From NCBI GenBank assembly GCA_044866075.1, contig JBIOTQ010000008.1, positions 1 through 34,945 on the forward strand: a DNA stretch of 34,945 nt, in the 5' to 3' direction. The notes under the pieces are model-generated. The model saw only the letters and a program-made list of their open reading frames with translations. It was not told where the DNA came from and ran no database searches. This DNA comes from JBASRP01 sp044866075. Its GTDB lineage: Bacteria; Actinomycetota; AC-67. Positions 1 through 8,216 of the stretch are shown here, piece after piece (the stretch's first letter is position 1; the number at the start of each line of letters is the position of its first letter). The position numbers were made by a program, and so were the translations under genes.

Positions 1-21
1 TCCGTGGTCGTGGAGGATCGC

Positions 22-1113
22 GTGACGAAGGGCTGGTGCCCGGTCCACGATCGCATCGTCGAGGGCCGCGATGGAACCTGCCCCGAGTGCGGAACGCCTC
101 TCGTCGATCTGACGGCGCGGCCGCGCCATGAAGCGGAAGCGCGTCTCGTCGTCGAGCAGGAGGCACCCGAACCCGAACCGGAACCCATCGCGGTCGAGAT
201 TCCTCCGGCGACCGAGACATCGCTGTGGCCGGAGATCGCCCTTCCTCAACGTCTCTTCGGTCGCGAAACGATCACGATCGGACCCGTCGCGATCGCAACG
301 GTCGTTGTGGGGGCCGTGCTCGCTGCCTTCCTGCTGGGACTCGCGATCCCGCGATCGCGCGGCACGAAAACGGAAGCTGTCGCGACGCCCCAGATGCGGG
401 CGGACCGTCGGTTGGGTCTGGACCGGACGGGCGCTGGAGTGCGTTTGAAGCTCGAGCGATTCTCGCAACGGGGGACACGCGTGGTGCTGCGGGTGACCGT
501 TCCGGATCAGCCGGGCGTCGACATCGGTCTGATAACGGGCGCGACGGTGGCGCCCGAGGTCGCCGGCGGAACGGTGATCGACGCCGTCCCTCTCGAGGTG
601 CGCACGACAGTCACGGGATTCATCGCGGAAGGATCTCTGCTGGAACGCCCCGACGTGCCGATCGTGGGTGTCCGTATCCTCGCGTTGGACGTCACGATTC
701 ATGGAAGCGGACGCGCACGACTCGATCTCTCGCGCGTATGGGGAAGAGCACGGCGAGGGCCGATCGCGAGTGATCGCCGGGCCGATGTGCGTTTGAGTGG
801 GCGAACGGCACGCGTCGTGGGTCTGGTTGGCTGGCCCGATCACCTCGAGATCCGCATCGAGAATCGTAGCGGGCACCCTGAATGGACCTACGGCGATCAG
901 TACCGCATGGCGGCGGGGGAGGCCGAGCCCACGGACGGCGAGGTGATCAGCGTTCTCCCCGCCACGGGAGGAGGCAGCCTCCTCACGATCAGCTTCAACG
1001 ACTGCGACGCATTGGGCGAACGGTGTCTTCCACGAGGGATCTCACCCGCGACGCTGATCATCGAGCCGCAGACAGCGACGATCCAGGGCGACTGGCGCTG
1101 GCAGGTCGGCTAG
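22..1113 (+). CDS. Zinc-ribbon, single-pass membrane protein of unknown function
   Basis: I do not recognise a named family. From the GTG at 22 the protein is 363 residues. It opens with a cytoplasmic-looking zinc ribbon (CPVH near residue 7, CPEC near residue 22), then an acidic Pro/Glu-rich linker. One strong hydrophobic segment follows at about residues 92-110, then a basic stop-transfer stretch and about 250 residues predicted to lie outside the membrane, rich in beta-strand-like sequence. Late cysteines in an NDCD...ERC pair could form a disulfide. The open frame runs to the window edge, so an upstream start cannot be excluded. I prefer GTG 22 because GGAGG at 12-16 lies 5 nt before it and the zinc ribbon then sits at the N terminus. 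It could sense or scaffold something across the membrane, but nothing in the sequence shows that. Confidence 0.6.
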   Translation: MTKGWCPVHDRIVEGRDGTCPECGTPLVDLTARPRHEAEARLVVEQEAPEPEPEPIAVEIPPATETSLWPEIALPQRLFGRETITIGPVAIATVVVGAVLAAFLLGLAIPRSRGTKTEAVATPQMRADRRLGLDRTGAGVRLKLERFSQRGTRVVLRVTVPDQPGVDIGLITGATVAPEVAGGTVIDAVPLEVRTTVTGFIAEGSLLERPDVPIVGVRILALDVTIHGSGRARLDLSRVWGRARRGPIASDRRADVRLSGRTARVVGLVGWPDHLEIRIENRSGHPEWTYGDQYRMAAGEAEPTDGEVISVLPATGGGSLLTISFNDCDALGERCLPRGISPATLIIEPQTATIQGDWRWQVG

Positions 1114-1131
1114 CGTCGCGTGCTACATTCG

Positions 1132-1148
1132 TCCCGGTTCGACCGGGA
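1132..1148 (+). promoter_or_regulatory. Short perfect hairpin overlapping a ribosome binding site
   Basis: TCCCGGT (1132-1138) and ACCGGGA (1142-1148) form a perfect 7-bp stem around a TCG triloop. The 3' arm contains the first four bases of the GGGAGG Shine-Dalgarno (1145-1150) of the short reading frame at 1156, so folding would hide that site. No T-run follows, which argues against an intrinsic terminator for the upstream gene. Confidence 0.35.
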
Positions 1149-1155
1149 GGGCGCG

Positions 1156-1266
1156 ATGGGTGAGGGCAACGGCGGCTCGGCCCAAGGATCGGCGTGGACA
1201 CGGGACGAGATCACCGACGTGATCGAATCGATCCCATCGGATTTTTCGATACGACGGTTCATATAA
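1156..1266 (+). pseudogene. Relic of the N terminus of a diiron oxygenase paralogue
   Basis: A 36-codon frame with its own GGGAGG site (1145-1150, spacing 5) and ATG. Its core TRDEITDVIESIPSDF matches TPDEVQAITESIPSNF at the start of the diiron protein encoded at 1722-2756. Nine of 16 positions are identical and several others are conservative (V/I, I/V, N/D), and each core is preceded by a Trp close to the N terminus. The similarity ends abruptly and the frame stops at TAA 1264-1266, nine bases before the next gene. The likeliest reading is the surviving 5' end of a second, deleted copy of the downstream gene. A real small leader peptide is the alternative, since the start site is intact. 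Confidence 0.55.
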
Positions 1267-1275
1267 GGATCTGGC

Positions 1276-1707
1276 ATGAGCGTTTCGGGACTCGACCTGG
1301 CGATCGAGCGCAGTCATCAGGCCTGTACGGAGTTCGTGACGGGCAATCCGGCACCCCTCAAGGAGGCCTTTTCACATCGGGATGACGTCACCTTGGCGAA
1401 CCCCTGGGGCCCTCCGGTCCGCGGATGGAAGCAGGTCGCGCAAACCATGGAACGAGCCGCAACCAACTGGCATGAAGGCATAGGCGAGGGCTTCCACCCG
1501 GTGACGAAGTATGAAAGCCGTGAGCTTGCATATACCGTCGAGATCGAGCGGTACCGGGCAAAGCTCGGCGACGGGAACGAGGTCGTCCAGGTAGCGCTGC
1601 GGGTTACGCAGGTGTATCGGCCGGAGGACGGGATCTGGAAGATCATGCACCGTCATGCGGATCCCATAACATCCGCCCGGACGGCGGAGTCTCTGATCTC
1701 GACGTAG
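1276..1707 (+). CDS. SnoaL/NTF2-like fold protein (polyketide-cyclase/ketosteroid-isomerase type)
   Basis: A 143-residue single-domain protein with the NTF2-like layout. An N-terminal helix (about 5-30) is followed by the DDVTLANPWG element (about 36-45), a second helix and a curved sheet ending in YRPEDGIWKIMHRHAD (about 115-130). The closing W-K-I-x-H-R-H-x-D strand is typical of SnoaL-like and DUF4440-like proteins, which share a cone-shaped pocket and include isomerases, cyclases and non-catalytic binders. The sequence does not identify a substrate. AAGGAT at 1265-1270 lies 6 nt before ATG 1276. It sits between the diiron relic and the intact diiron oxygenase gene, 14 nt upstream of the latter, so the two are probably cotranscribed and may act on one small molecule; that link is inference. 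Confidence 0.7.
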   Translation: MSVSGLDLAIERSHQACTEFVTGNPAPLKEAFSHRDDVTLANPWGPPVRGWKQVAQTMERAATNWHEGIGEGFHPVTKYESRELAYTVEIERYRAKLGDGNEVVQVALRVTQVYRPEDGIWKIMHRHADPITSARTAESLIST

Positions 1708-1721
1708 CGGGGAGGTTCGTC

Positions 1722-2756
1722 GTGGCGCGAGAAAACGGCTGGTCTCTGACACCCGACGAGGTCCAGGCCATTACCGAGTCGATCCCCTCGAATTTCCCGA
1801 CGGTCTACTGCTGGGACTACGAGGTCAACCGCAAGGAGCTACGCGGCCTCTACGAGCGCGCGAAGGTCGAACAGTGGAACGCGCAGACCACGCCCGACTG
1901 GTCGATCAACGTCGAGGTCACACCCGACCGCTACCCCGACGAGCGGATCCCGTTCTACGGAACCGAGTACTGGGAGCGCCTGACCGAGAAAGAGAAGCAG
2001 CAGGTGCGTCTCGGCGTGACGTCCTGGTCGCTATCGCAGTTCATGCACGGCGAGCAGGGCGCGTTGTTGGCGACCGCGAAGATCGTGAAGAGCGTGCCGA
2101 ACATGGACGCCAAGTTTTACGCGGCGACGCAGGTAATGGACGAGGCCCGGCACGTCGAGGTCTACCACAAGTACCTCACCGAGAAGCTGGAGGGCTCGTG
2201 GCCGATCACACCGCCGCTGCGAACGCTGCTCGACGCGATCCTCACCGATTCGCGGTGGGACATGACGTACCTCGGGATGCAGATCCTGGTGGAGGGGCTC
2301 GCGCTCGCGGCGTTCGGGATGATCTACCAGACGACGAAAGAGCCGCTGATCAAGACGATCACTCAATACATCATGGCGGACGAGGCGCGGCACGTGGCCT
2401 TCGGGGTGATGAGCCTTCGCGACCTATACCCGGAGATGTCGGCGAGCGAACTGAAGGAGCGCGAGGAGTTCACGATCGAGGCGTGCCGCATGATGCGCGA
2501 CCGCTTCGATATGGCCGAGCTCTACGAGCGGCTGGGCCTCCCCGTCAAAGAGCTCGTCGAGATCCGCATGAAATCCGAGGGCATGAAGCTCTTCCGCAAC
2601 CTGCTCTTCATGAAGATCGTGCCGAACCTGCGCAAGCTGGGATTGCTGACGCCACGGGTGCGTGAAGAGTTCGCGCGCATGGACGTCCTCAAGTTCGAGA
2701 ACCTCTCGTCAACCGACGAGGACGTCGCCGACCCGGCTCTTGTCGGGAGCCCGTAA
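1722..2756 (+). CDS. Diiron ferritin-like oxygenase/oxidase (AurF / RNR-R2-like family)
   Basis: A 344-residue helical protein carrying a complete diiron ligand set. E111 is in MHGEQG, E141/H144 in DEARHVEVY, E191 in VEGLAL and E221/H224 in DEARHVAFG. The paired E-x-x-H helices, about 80 residues apart, define the ferritin-like carboxylate-bridged diiron fold shared by AurF-type N-oxygenases and ribonucleotide reductase R2-like oxidases. Such enzymes use O2 to oxidise an amine, hydrocarbon or protein group. The substrate is unknown. There is no signal peptide, so it should be cytoplasmic. The GTG start is supported by GGGGAGG at 1709-1715. It follows the SnoaL-like gene by 14 nt. A fragment resembling residues 10-25 occurs at 1156-1266, which implies a past duplication. 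An RNR subunit is unlikely, as no radical-transfer C terminus is evident. Confidence 0.8.
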   Translation: MARENGWSLTPDEVQAITESIPSNFPTVYCWDYEVNRKELRGLYERAKVEQWNAQTTPDWSINVEVTPDRYPDERIPFYGTEYWERLTEKEKQQVRLGVTSWSLSQFMHGEQGALLATAKIVKSVPNMDAKFYAATQVMDEARHVEVYHKYLTEKLEGSWPITPPLRTLLDAILTDSRWDMTYLGMQILVEGLALAAFGMIYQTTKEPLIKTITQYIMADEARHVAFGVMSLRDLYPEMSASELKEREEFTIEACRMMRDRFDMAELYERLGLPVKELVEIRMKSEGMKLFRNLLFMKIVPNLRKLGLLTPRVREEFARMDVLKFENLSSTDEDVADPALVGSP

Positions 2757-2783
2757 CCGGCGTCGCCCGCGGGGGGCCGAAGA

Positions 2784-5700
2784 GTGGGGGATGAGGAGAT
2801 CGGCGGCGCGGCCGCCGACTCACGCATCCGAACGTTCCTGATCGCAGACGTTCGCGGCTACACACTCTTCACCCAAGAACGCGGCGACGAAGCGGCGACG
2901 AAACTCGCGGCGCGCTTCGCAGGCATCGCACGCCAGGTCGTCGAGAGACACGGCGGATCGGTCATCGAGCTCCGTGGCGACGAGGCTCTCGCCGTCTTCG
3001 ACTCAGCGCGCCAAGCGATCCGCGCGGCGACGGTCCTCGCGGGGCGCTTCCTGGAGGAGACCGAAGCCGATCCGACGCTTCCGCTCCGCGTCGGCGTCGG
3101 GCTCGACGCGGGTGAGGCGGTTCCACTCGAGAGCGGCTACCGCGGGGGAGCGCTGAATCTCGCGGCGCGCCTGTGTGGGCAGGCCGGTGCCGGCGAGGTT
3201 CTCCTGAGCCAAGGAGTGATGCACCTCGCGCGCAAGGTCGAGGGGATCCGGCTGCTCGATCGCGGGCAGCTGCATCTCAAAGGGCTCGATGAGCCGGTCC
3301 ACGTTTACCGTGCGGTCCCGGAACAAGGCGATCCCGCCGAAGGATTCCGCCGCTTCGCGCCGCCGCCTCCACTGCGTGGCCCGCTGGTCTTCGCGCGCAG
3401 GCATCCGTTGATCGCCGCGATCCTCGTTCTTGCGCTCGTCGCGGCAGTGGCTGTGCCGACCACGATGTTGTTGCGCGGGGCAGGCGAGAGGATCACTGGT
3501 AACGCCGTCGCCCGGATCGATACAGGTGGCCGCGCTGTGCAGGGATCGGTCGCGCTCGACTCGCGGCCGGGTGAGATCGCAGTCGGTGCCGGCGGCGTGT
3601 GGGTCACACTGCCCGATCGTGGGCAAGTGAAGAGGATCGACCCCGCGACGATGACGATCCGAAACACGATCCCTGTGGGTGCCGCGCCGGCGGGGATCGC
3701 GATCGGCGCCGGTTCGGTCTGGGTGGCCAACAGCGGCAGCGCGACGGTCTCGCGGATCAGCCCTGAACGGGAGGCCGTCATCCAGACCATCGATGTTCCG
3801 GGAGGACCCTCTGCGATCACCGTCGTTCCGAGCGGGGTATGGGTGGCGAGCACCTCGGACGACTCCGTCAGTCACATCGATCCTTCCACCGGGACCGTCA
3901 TCCGATCGGTCGCAGTCGGTGACGAGCCGGTCGCCATCTCCGGCCACGCCACAGGGCTCTGGGTGGCGAACGCCGCGTCCGGTTCGGTGTCGCGCATCGA
4001 TCCCAAACAAGGGCTCGAGGTCGCGCAGATACCCGTCGGCGACGGACCGGAAGGGATCGCGTCGAGTTCCTCAGGCGTGTGGGTGGCGAATGCAATTGAC
4101 GGAACCGTGAGCCGGATCGATACCAAGACGCACGCCGTCCGGCAGAAGATCGACGTCGGCGGTAGTCCGAGCGCCGTCGCGCTCGAGGGACGCTTCGTGT
4201 GGGTGTCCGACGCGTCCGACGGCTCCGTGTCGCGCATCGATACCGGCTCGGGGTCTGTGTCGAGGACGATGGTCGGCGACGGCGCCGGGGGCGTGGACAT
4301 CGGAGGCCACACGTTGTGGTTGTCCCTCCAGGCCGCGGAAGCGTCGCACCGGGGCGGGACCTTGAACGCGACGGCCGCGGCCGACTTGATGGACACGATC
4401 GATCCGGCAGTCGCGTACCAATATCTCTCGTGGAACATCCTGTCTCTCGTTCACGACGGCCTGGTGGGGTTCCGCCGCACCGGTGGTCTCCGAGGTACGA
4501 CAATGGTCCCGAACCTCGCGACGGCGATCCCAAGACCGACGAACGATGGGAAGACGTACGCGTTCCGAATCCGGCCCGGAATCCGATACTCGGACGGGAA
4601 ACGTGTCCGCGCGGCCGATTTCCGCCGCGCCATCGAGCGCGTGTTCGCGACGCCCAAGCTGGACGGAGGCCCGTCGGGGGGTACGGGGTATTACGCGGGC
4701 ATCCTCGGCGCCGACGCGTGCGCGACCGGTAAACGCTGCGACCTGTCGAGGGGGATCGTCGCCGACGATGCCTCGGGCACCGTCACGTTCAACCTAACCG
4801 CCCCCGATCCGAACTTCCTGTACGCGCTCACCCTCCCCTTCGCCTCAGCGGTGCCCTCCGAGACCCCGGATACCCTCGAGCCGCAGATCCCCACGACGGG
4901 GCCGTACCAGATCGAGCCCATCACGCGCGACGCGAAGACGAGACAGATCGCTCAGGTCGTCCTCACGCGCAACGCGCGGTTCCGCTCATGGTCGCGCGTC
5001 GCGCGGCCGGACGGCTTCCCGGATCGGGTCGTGTGGCGGCTCGACTCCCAGGAACGCTTCGCGGAGCAGCAGGTGGCGGATGTCCTCGGGGGGAAGGCGG
5101 ACCTCATGTGGCTCGTTCCGCCCGATCACTACGCGAGGATCGCGACTCCCAACGCCGCGCAGGTGCAGCTACGTCCGCTGCCGGGCGTCTTCTACATGGC
5201 GATGAATACGAAGATCCCTCCGTTCGACGACGCACGGGTTCGAAGGGCCGTCAACTTCGCGATCGATCGCAACGTGACCGAAGAGCTCTTCAAGGGCTTC
5301 GGCCCAACGACGTGTCAGATCCTGCCGCCGGGCTTCCCGGGACGGTCGCCGTACTGCCCGTACACCCTCAATCCAGGAGGCGCCTGGACGAAGCCGGACC
5401 TCGCGACGGCCCGCAAGCTGATCACGCAGGCCGGCGCACGTGGCGCGAACGTCACCGTTCTGACATCGAAGAGCTACTACGCCACGCTGCCACTCGTGGC
5501 CCTCGGCCGCTACATCGTCCGGGTTCTCGACAGCATCGGTCTCGACGGGACGCTCGAGGAGGTCGACGGCACAGAATATGGAGCGAGGCTTTACGGGCAG
5601 TTGCGTCGTCCCCAGATGGCGTTCGACGCATGGACCGCCGACTATCCAGCGGAACCCGGATTCATCAACGGCGTGTTGACCTGCACCGCCCCCCTGAACG

Positions 5701-5939
5701 CGGCGCAGTTCTGCGACCCCGCTTTGGACAAAGCGATGATCGACGCCTCGAGCGTGCAGTTCAGCGACGCGAACTCGGCCCATCGCCGCTGGGCAGCGGT
5801 CGAACACCGGATGGTGGACCTCGCTCCGTGGGTACCCCTCATCAGCCGCACTCACCCGCTCCTGCTGTCCGACCGCGTGGGAAATTTTCAGTTCAACATC
5901 TCGTGGGGTCCACTGATCGATCAGATGTGGCTGCGCTGA
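2784..5939 (+). CDS. Class III cyclase-like / transmembrane / beta-propeller / SBP_bac_5 fusion
   Basis: A 1051-residue multidomain protein. Residues 15-178 form a class III nucleotidyl cyclase homology domain, with metal-binding Asp at D22 (IADVRGYT) and D66 (LRGDEAL) and the transition-state pair N125/R129 (NLAARL). The substrate-specifying Lys position holds E62 and the usual Asp before the aromatic residue is G118, so nucleotide choice or activity may be altered. A hydrophobic segment at about 208-231 crosses the membrane. Residues 240-525 contain about six full VWVxN...VSRIDP repeats, plus a strand before the first and a half repeat after the last, suggesting a seven-bladed propeller closed by its ends. 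Residues about 535-1051 are a family 5 solute-binding domain (RPGIRYSDGKRVRAADF). The predicted topology puts the cyclase inside and the propeller and binding domain outside. No permease or ATPase gene is adjacent, so sensing rather than transport is plausible. The GTG start is the only reasonable one. Confidence 0.85.
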   Translation: MGDEEIGGAAADSRIRTFLIADVRGYTLFTQERGDEAATKLAARFAGIARQVVERHGGSVIELRGDEALAVFDSARQAIRAATVLAGRFLEETEADPTLPLRVGVGLDAGEAVPLESGYRGGALNLAARLCGQAGAGEVLLSQGVMHLARKVEGIRLLDRGQLHLKGLDEPVHVYRAVPEQGDPAEGFRRFAPPPPLRGPLVFARRHPLIAAILVLALVAAVAVPTTMLLRGAGERITGNAVARIDTGGRAVQGSVALDSRPGEIAVGAGGVWVTLPDRGQVKRIDPATMTIRNTIPVGAAPAGIAIGAGSVWVANSGSATVSRISPEREAVIQTIDVPGGPSAITVVPSGVWVASTSDDSVSHIDPSTGTVIRSVAVGDEPVAISGHATGLWVANAASGSVSRIDPKQGLEVAQIPVGDGPEGIASSSSGVWVANAIDGTVSRIDTKTHAVRQKIDVGGSPSAVALEGRFVWVSDASDGSVSRIDTGSGSVSRTMVGDGAGGVDIGGHTLWLSLQAAEASHRGGTLNATAAADLMDTIDPAVAYQYLSWNILSLVHDGLVGFRRTGGLRGTTMVPNLATAIPRPTNDGKTYAFRIRPGIRYSDGKRVRAADFRRAIERVFATPKLDGGPSGGTGYYAGILGADACATGKRCDLSRGIVADDASGTVTFNLTAPDPNFLYALTLPFASAVPSETPDTLEPQIPTTGPYQIEPITRDAKTRQIAQVVLTRNARFRSWSRVARPDGFPDRVVWRLDSQERFAEQQVADVLGGKADLMWLVPPDHYARIATPNAAQVQLRPLPGVFYMAMNTKIPPFDDARVRRAVNFAIDRNVTEELFKGFGPTTCQILPPGFPGRSPYCPYTLNPGGAWTKPDLATARKLITQAGARGANVTVLTSKSYYATLPLVALGRYIVRVLDSIGLDGTLEEVDGTEYGARLYGQLRRPQMAFDAWTADYPAEPGFINGVLTCTAPLNAAQFCDPALDKAMIDASSVQFSDANSAHRRWAAVEHRMVDLAPWVPLISRTHPLLLSDRVGNFQFNISWGPLIDQMWLR

Positions 5940-5945
5940 TCCGCC

Positions 5946-7001
5946 TCAGCCTGTGAGCGAGAGCTCCCATAGATCGGCGAGATCGCCGGGACCCGTCGTG
6001 CCGCCGAACACGAGCAACGACGGACCCGAGACGACGGCTCCTTCCAGTGCGCCGCGACGGCGGGGTGCCGTTCCGGTTGCCCGCCGCTTCGCCCATGCCG
6101 TCCCGTCGAACGACCACACGTCGTTCAGCGCGCCGCCCGCGCCGAGCCCACCGAACACGTAGAGAATGCGCGAGGTGCCGCCGGCGGCGTAGAGGGTGCG
6201 CGGCGACGGTCCGGCGCCTTTTACCTCGGTCCAGCGCTTCGTGGTGGGATCGTAGGTCCAGGTGTCGCCGAGGAACGGCGTTCCGTCGGTCTGCCCGCCG
6301 AAGAGCACCATCTTCGTGAGCCCAGGGAGATAGACGGCGCGGTGCAGGCACCGCTTGATCGGCCGGGGTGTCGTCGACGGCGGGGTCACGTTCGCCCAGC
6401 GGCGCGTCAGCGCCCACGTGTCGTTGAATCTGCCTCCCCTAAACCCGTGGGAGATCACCATCGAGTTGGCGATCGTCGTTCCGCTCGCGCCGTAACGCGC
6501 GGACGGGGCTCTGCCGACGGAGAGCTTCTGCCACTTGCCGTGGACCGGATCGAAGGCCCACGTGTCGTTGTAGAACGTGCCGCCGTTCTGGCCGCCGAAG
6601 ATCACGAGATGGCCGTCGACGAACGCCGCGCTATGCCCGAAGCGCGCTTGCGGTCCTCGCGGGAGCGGCTGCCACAGGCGGGTCGACCGCTCGTACGCCC
6701 ACGCGTCGTCGAACACGCGGCCCTTCGTCTTCCCGCCGAAGAGGAAGACGATCGACCCGTCCGCGTTCGCGGTGAAGGAGTGGTGGTTGCGTGCCGTGGG
6801 GCCGCCGCTCGACGCGAGCCGGCGCCAGGCGAGAGGACGGGTGGGGGTCGTCGGCGTCGGCGTCCTTCCCGTTCCCGTCGTCGCCGGCGTGGTCGTGGGT
6901 CCGGTTTTCGGTTCGTCCGAGGAGCACCCGGCCGCGACGCCCAGCGCCGCGAGTGAAGCGACGCGCATGAACGTCCGGCGATCGACCGAGCCCGGCGACA
7001 C
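5946..7001 (-). CDS. Secreted Kelch-repeat lipoprotein with a twin-arginine-like signal
   Basis: A 351-residue protein. The N terminus carries DRRTFMRV followed by a hydrophobic stretch and AAGC at residues 23-26, which reads as a Tat-type signal ending in a lipobox with C26 as the lipidated residue. A Thr/Pro-rich linker follows, then about six Kelch repeats of the FGG...DTWAFDP...W type, enough to close a six-bladed propeller. Kelch propellers bind proteins or glycans; copper ligands of galactose oxidase are not evident, so enzymatic activity is doubtful. I chose GTG 7001 over an upstream ATG at 7034 because TATACT at 7013-7008 lies 6 nt before it, a leaderless arrangement, and this keeps the signal peptide short. 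It converges on the cyclase fusion gene with a 6-nt gap. Confidence 0.72.
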   Translation of the reverse strand: MSPGSVDRRTFMRVASLAALGVAAGCSSDEPKTGPTTTPATTGTGRTPTPTTPTRPLAWRRLASSGGPTARNHHSFTANADGSIVFLFGGKTKGRVFDDAWAYERSTRLWQPLPRGPQARFGHSAAFVDGHLVIFGGQNGGTFYNDTWAFDPVHGKWQKLSVGRAPSARYGASGTTIANSMVISHGFRGGRFNDTWALTRRWANVTPPSTTPRPIKRCLHRAVYLPGLTKMVLFGGQTDGTPFLGDTWTYDPTTKRWTEVKGAGPSPRTLYAAGGTSRILYVFGGLGAGGALNDVWSFDGTAWAKRRATGTAPRRRGALEGAVVSGPSLLVFGGTTGPGDLADLWELSLTG

Positions 7002-7007
7002 GCGCGA

Positions 7008-7015
7008 AGTATAGT
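7008..7015. promoter_or_regulatory. Overlapping divergent -10 elements serving two leaderless genes
   Basis: The sequence AGTATAGT contains TATAGT on the plus strand (7010-7015) and TATACT on the minus strand (7013-7008). ATG 7023 follows the first by 7 nt and GTG 7001 follows the second by 6 nt. Both spacings put transcription initiation at or next to the start codon. No clear -35 hexamer is visible in either direction. Confidence 0.5.
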
Positions 7016-7022
7016 GCCGGAC

Positions 7023-8168
7023 ATGCCCTCCCACCTGGGTCTGAGTGACGAGCAGAACGCTCTCCTAGACCTCGTCCGTGACATCGCGCGCCGCGAGATT
7101 GCCCCCAACGCCGACGAATGGGAGCGGACCGCCACCTTCCCGCGCGCCGCGTTCGAGGCGCTGGGCAAGGCCGGGCTGCTGGGCCTCGTCTACCCGGAGG
7201 AGTACGGCGGCGGCGCACAGCCGACGTGGGTCTACCTGCTCGCACTCGAGGAGCTGGCCGCGGCGATGCTCGCCGTCGGTCTCGGGACGAGCGTACAGAC
7301 GCTGACGATCTTCCCGACGCACGCGTTCGGCACGCCGGAGCAGAAAGACGCCTGGATGCCGCCGGCGTGCGCGGGGGAGTGGATCGGGTCGTACTGCCTC
7401 TCCGAACCCGGCTCCGGTTCCGATGCCGCTGCGCTGACGACCAAGGCGCAACGCGACGGCGATTCGTTCGTGATCTCCGGCCGCAAGGCGTTCGTGACGC
7501 ACGGCGGCGACGCCGACTACTACATGGTGTTCGCCCGGACCGGTGACGCGGGGCCCGGCGGCATCTCGTGCATCTTCGTCCCCGCATCGACCCCCGGCGT
7601 GTCGCGTGAGAAGCTCGAACACAAGATGGGCATGCGGTCGTCGCCGACGGCGGCGATGGTGTTCGACGGCGCGCGTGTGCCGGTGACCAACGTGCTCGGC
7701 GCGGAAGGCGAAGGCTTCCGCATCGCGATGCAGGCGCTCGACGGGGGGCGGCTGGGTATTGCGGCGTGCTCGGTCGGCCTCGCGCGCTGTGCGCTCGACG
7801 CGGCGATCGCGTTCGCGTCGGAACGGCAGCAGTTCGGGCAGCCGCTGCTCAAGTTCGAGGGGCTGTCCTTCATGCTCGCCGACATGGCCACGCAGATCGA
7901 AGCGGCCCGCACGCTGACGCTGGACGCGGCGCGCCGGCGCGACGCGGGCAGGCCGTATCCGAAGCACGCCGCAATGGCGAAGCTGTTCGCGAGCGACACC
8001 GCGATGCGCGTGACGACCGACGCCGTCCAGGTCCACGGCGGCTACGGCTACGTCGAGGAGTTCCCGGTCGAGCGGTACATGCGCGAAGCGAAGGTCCTGC
8101 AGATCGTCGAGGGCACCAACCAGATCCAGCGCGTGGTCATCGGGCGCCACCTGGGGAAGCAGGAATAA
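7023..8168 (+). CDS. Acyl-CoA dehydrogenase
   Basis: A 381-residue flavoprotein of the acyl-CoA dehydrogenase family, catalysing alpha,beta-desaturation of an acyl-CoA with electrons passed to ETF. The N-terminal helical domain begins LSDEQNALLDLVRDIARRE. The FAD/substrate signature CLSEPGSGSDAA lies near residue 125. The C-terminal signature reads QVHGGYGYVEEFPVERYMREA, followed by QIVEGTNQIQR, where the Glu of EGT aligns with the catalytic base of medium- and short-chain enzymes (MCAD Glu376). Chain-length or branched-chain specificity cannot be read from the sequence. ATG 7023 fits the family better than GTG 7014 and matches the leaderless spacing from TATAGT. A glutathione peroxidase gene follows 48 nt downstream. 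Confidence 0.92.
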   Translation: MPSHLGLSDEQNALLDLVRDIARREIAPNADEWERTATFPRAAFEALGKAGLLGLVYPEEYGGGAQPTWVYLLALEELAAAMLAVGLGTSVQTLTIFPTHAFGTPEQKDAWMPPACAGEWIGSYCLSEPGSGSDAAALTTKAQRDGDSFVISGRKAFVTHGGDADYYMVFARTGDAGPGGISCIFVPASTPGVSREKLEHKMGMRSSPTAAMVFDGARVPVTNVLGAEGEGFRIAMQALDGGRLGIAACSVGLARCALDAAIAFASERQQFGQPLLKFEGLSFMLADMATQIEAARTLTLDAARRRDAGRPYPKHAAMAKLFASDTAMRVTTDAVQVHGGYGYVEEFPVERYMREAKVLQIVEGTNQIQRVVIGRHLGKQE

Positions 8169-8216
8169 TCCGCAGGATTGGGGAATTGGTCATCCTGGAC
8201 CTCACAGGAGGCTCGG

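Noticed and set aside
7014..7022. GTG 7014 as start of the acyl-CoA dehydrogenase gene
   Set aside because: It lies inside the predicted -10 element, and ATG 7023 fits both the leaderless spacing and the usual N terminus.
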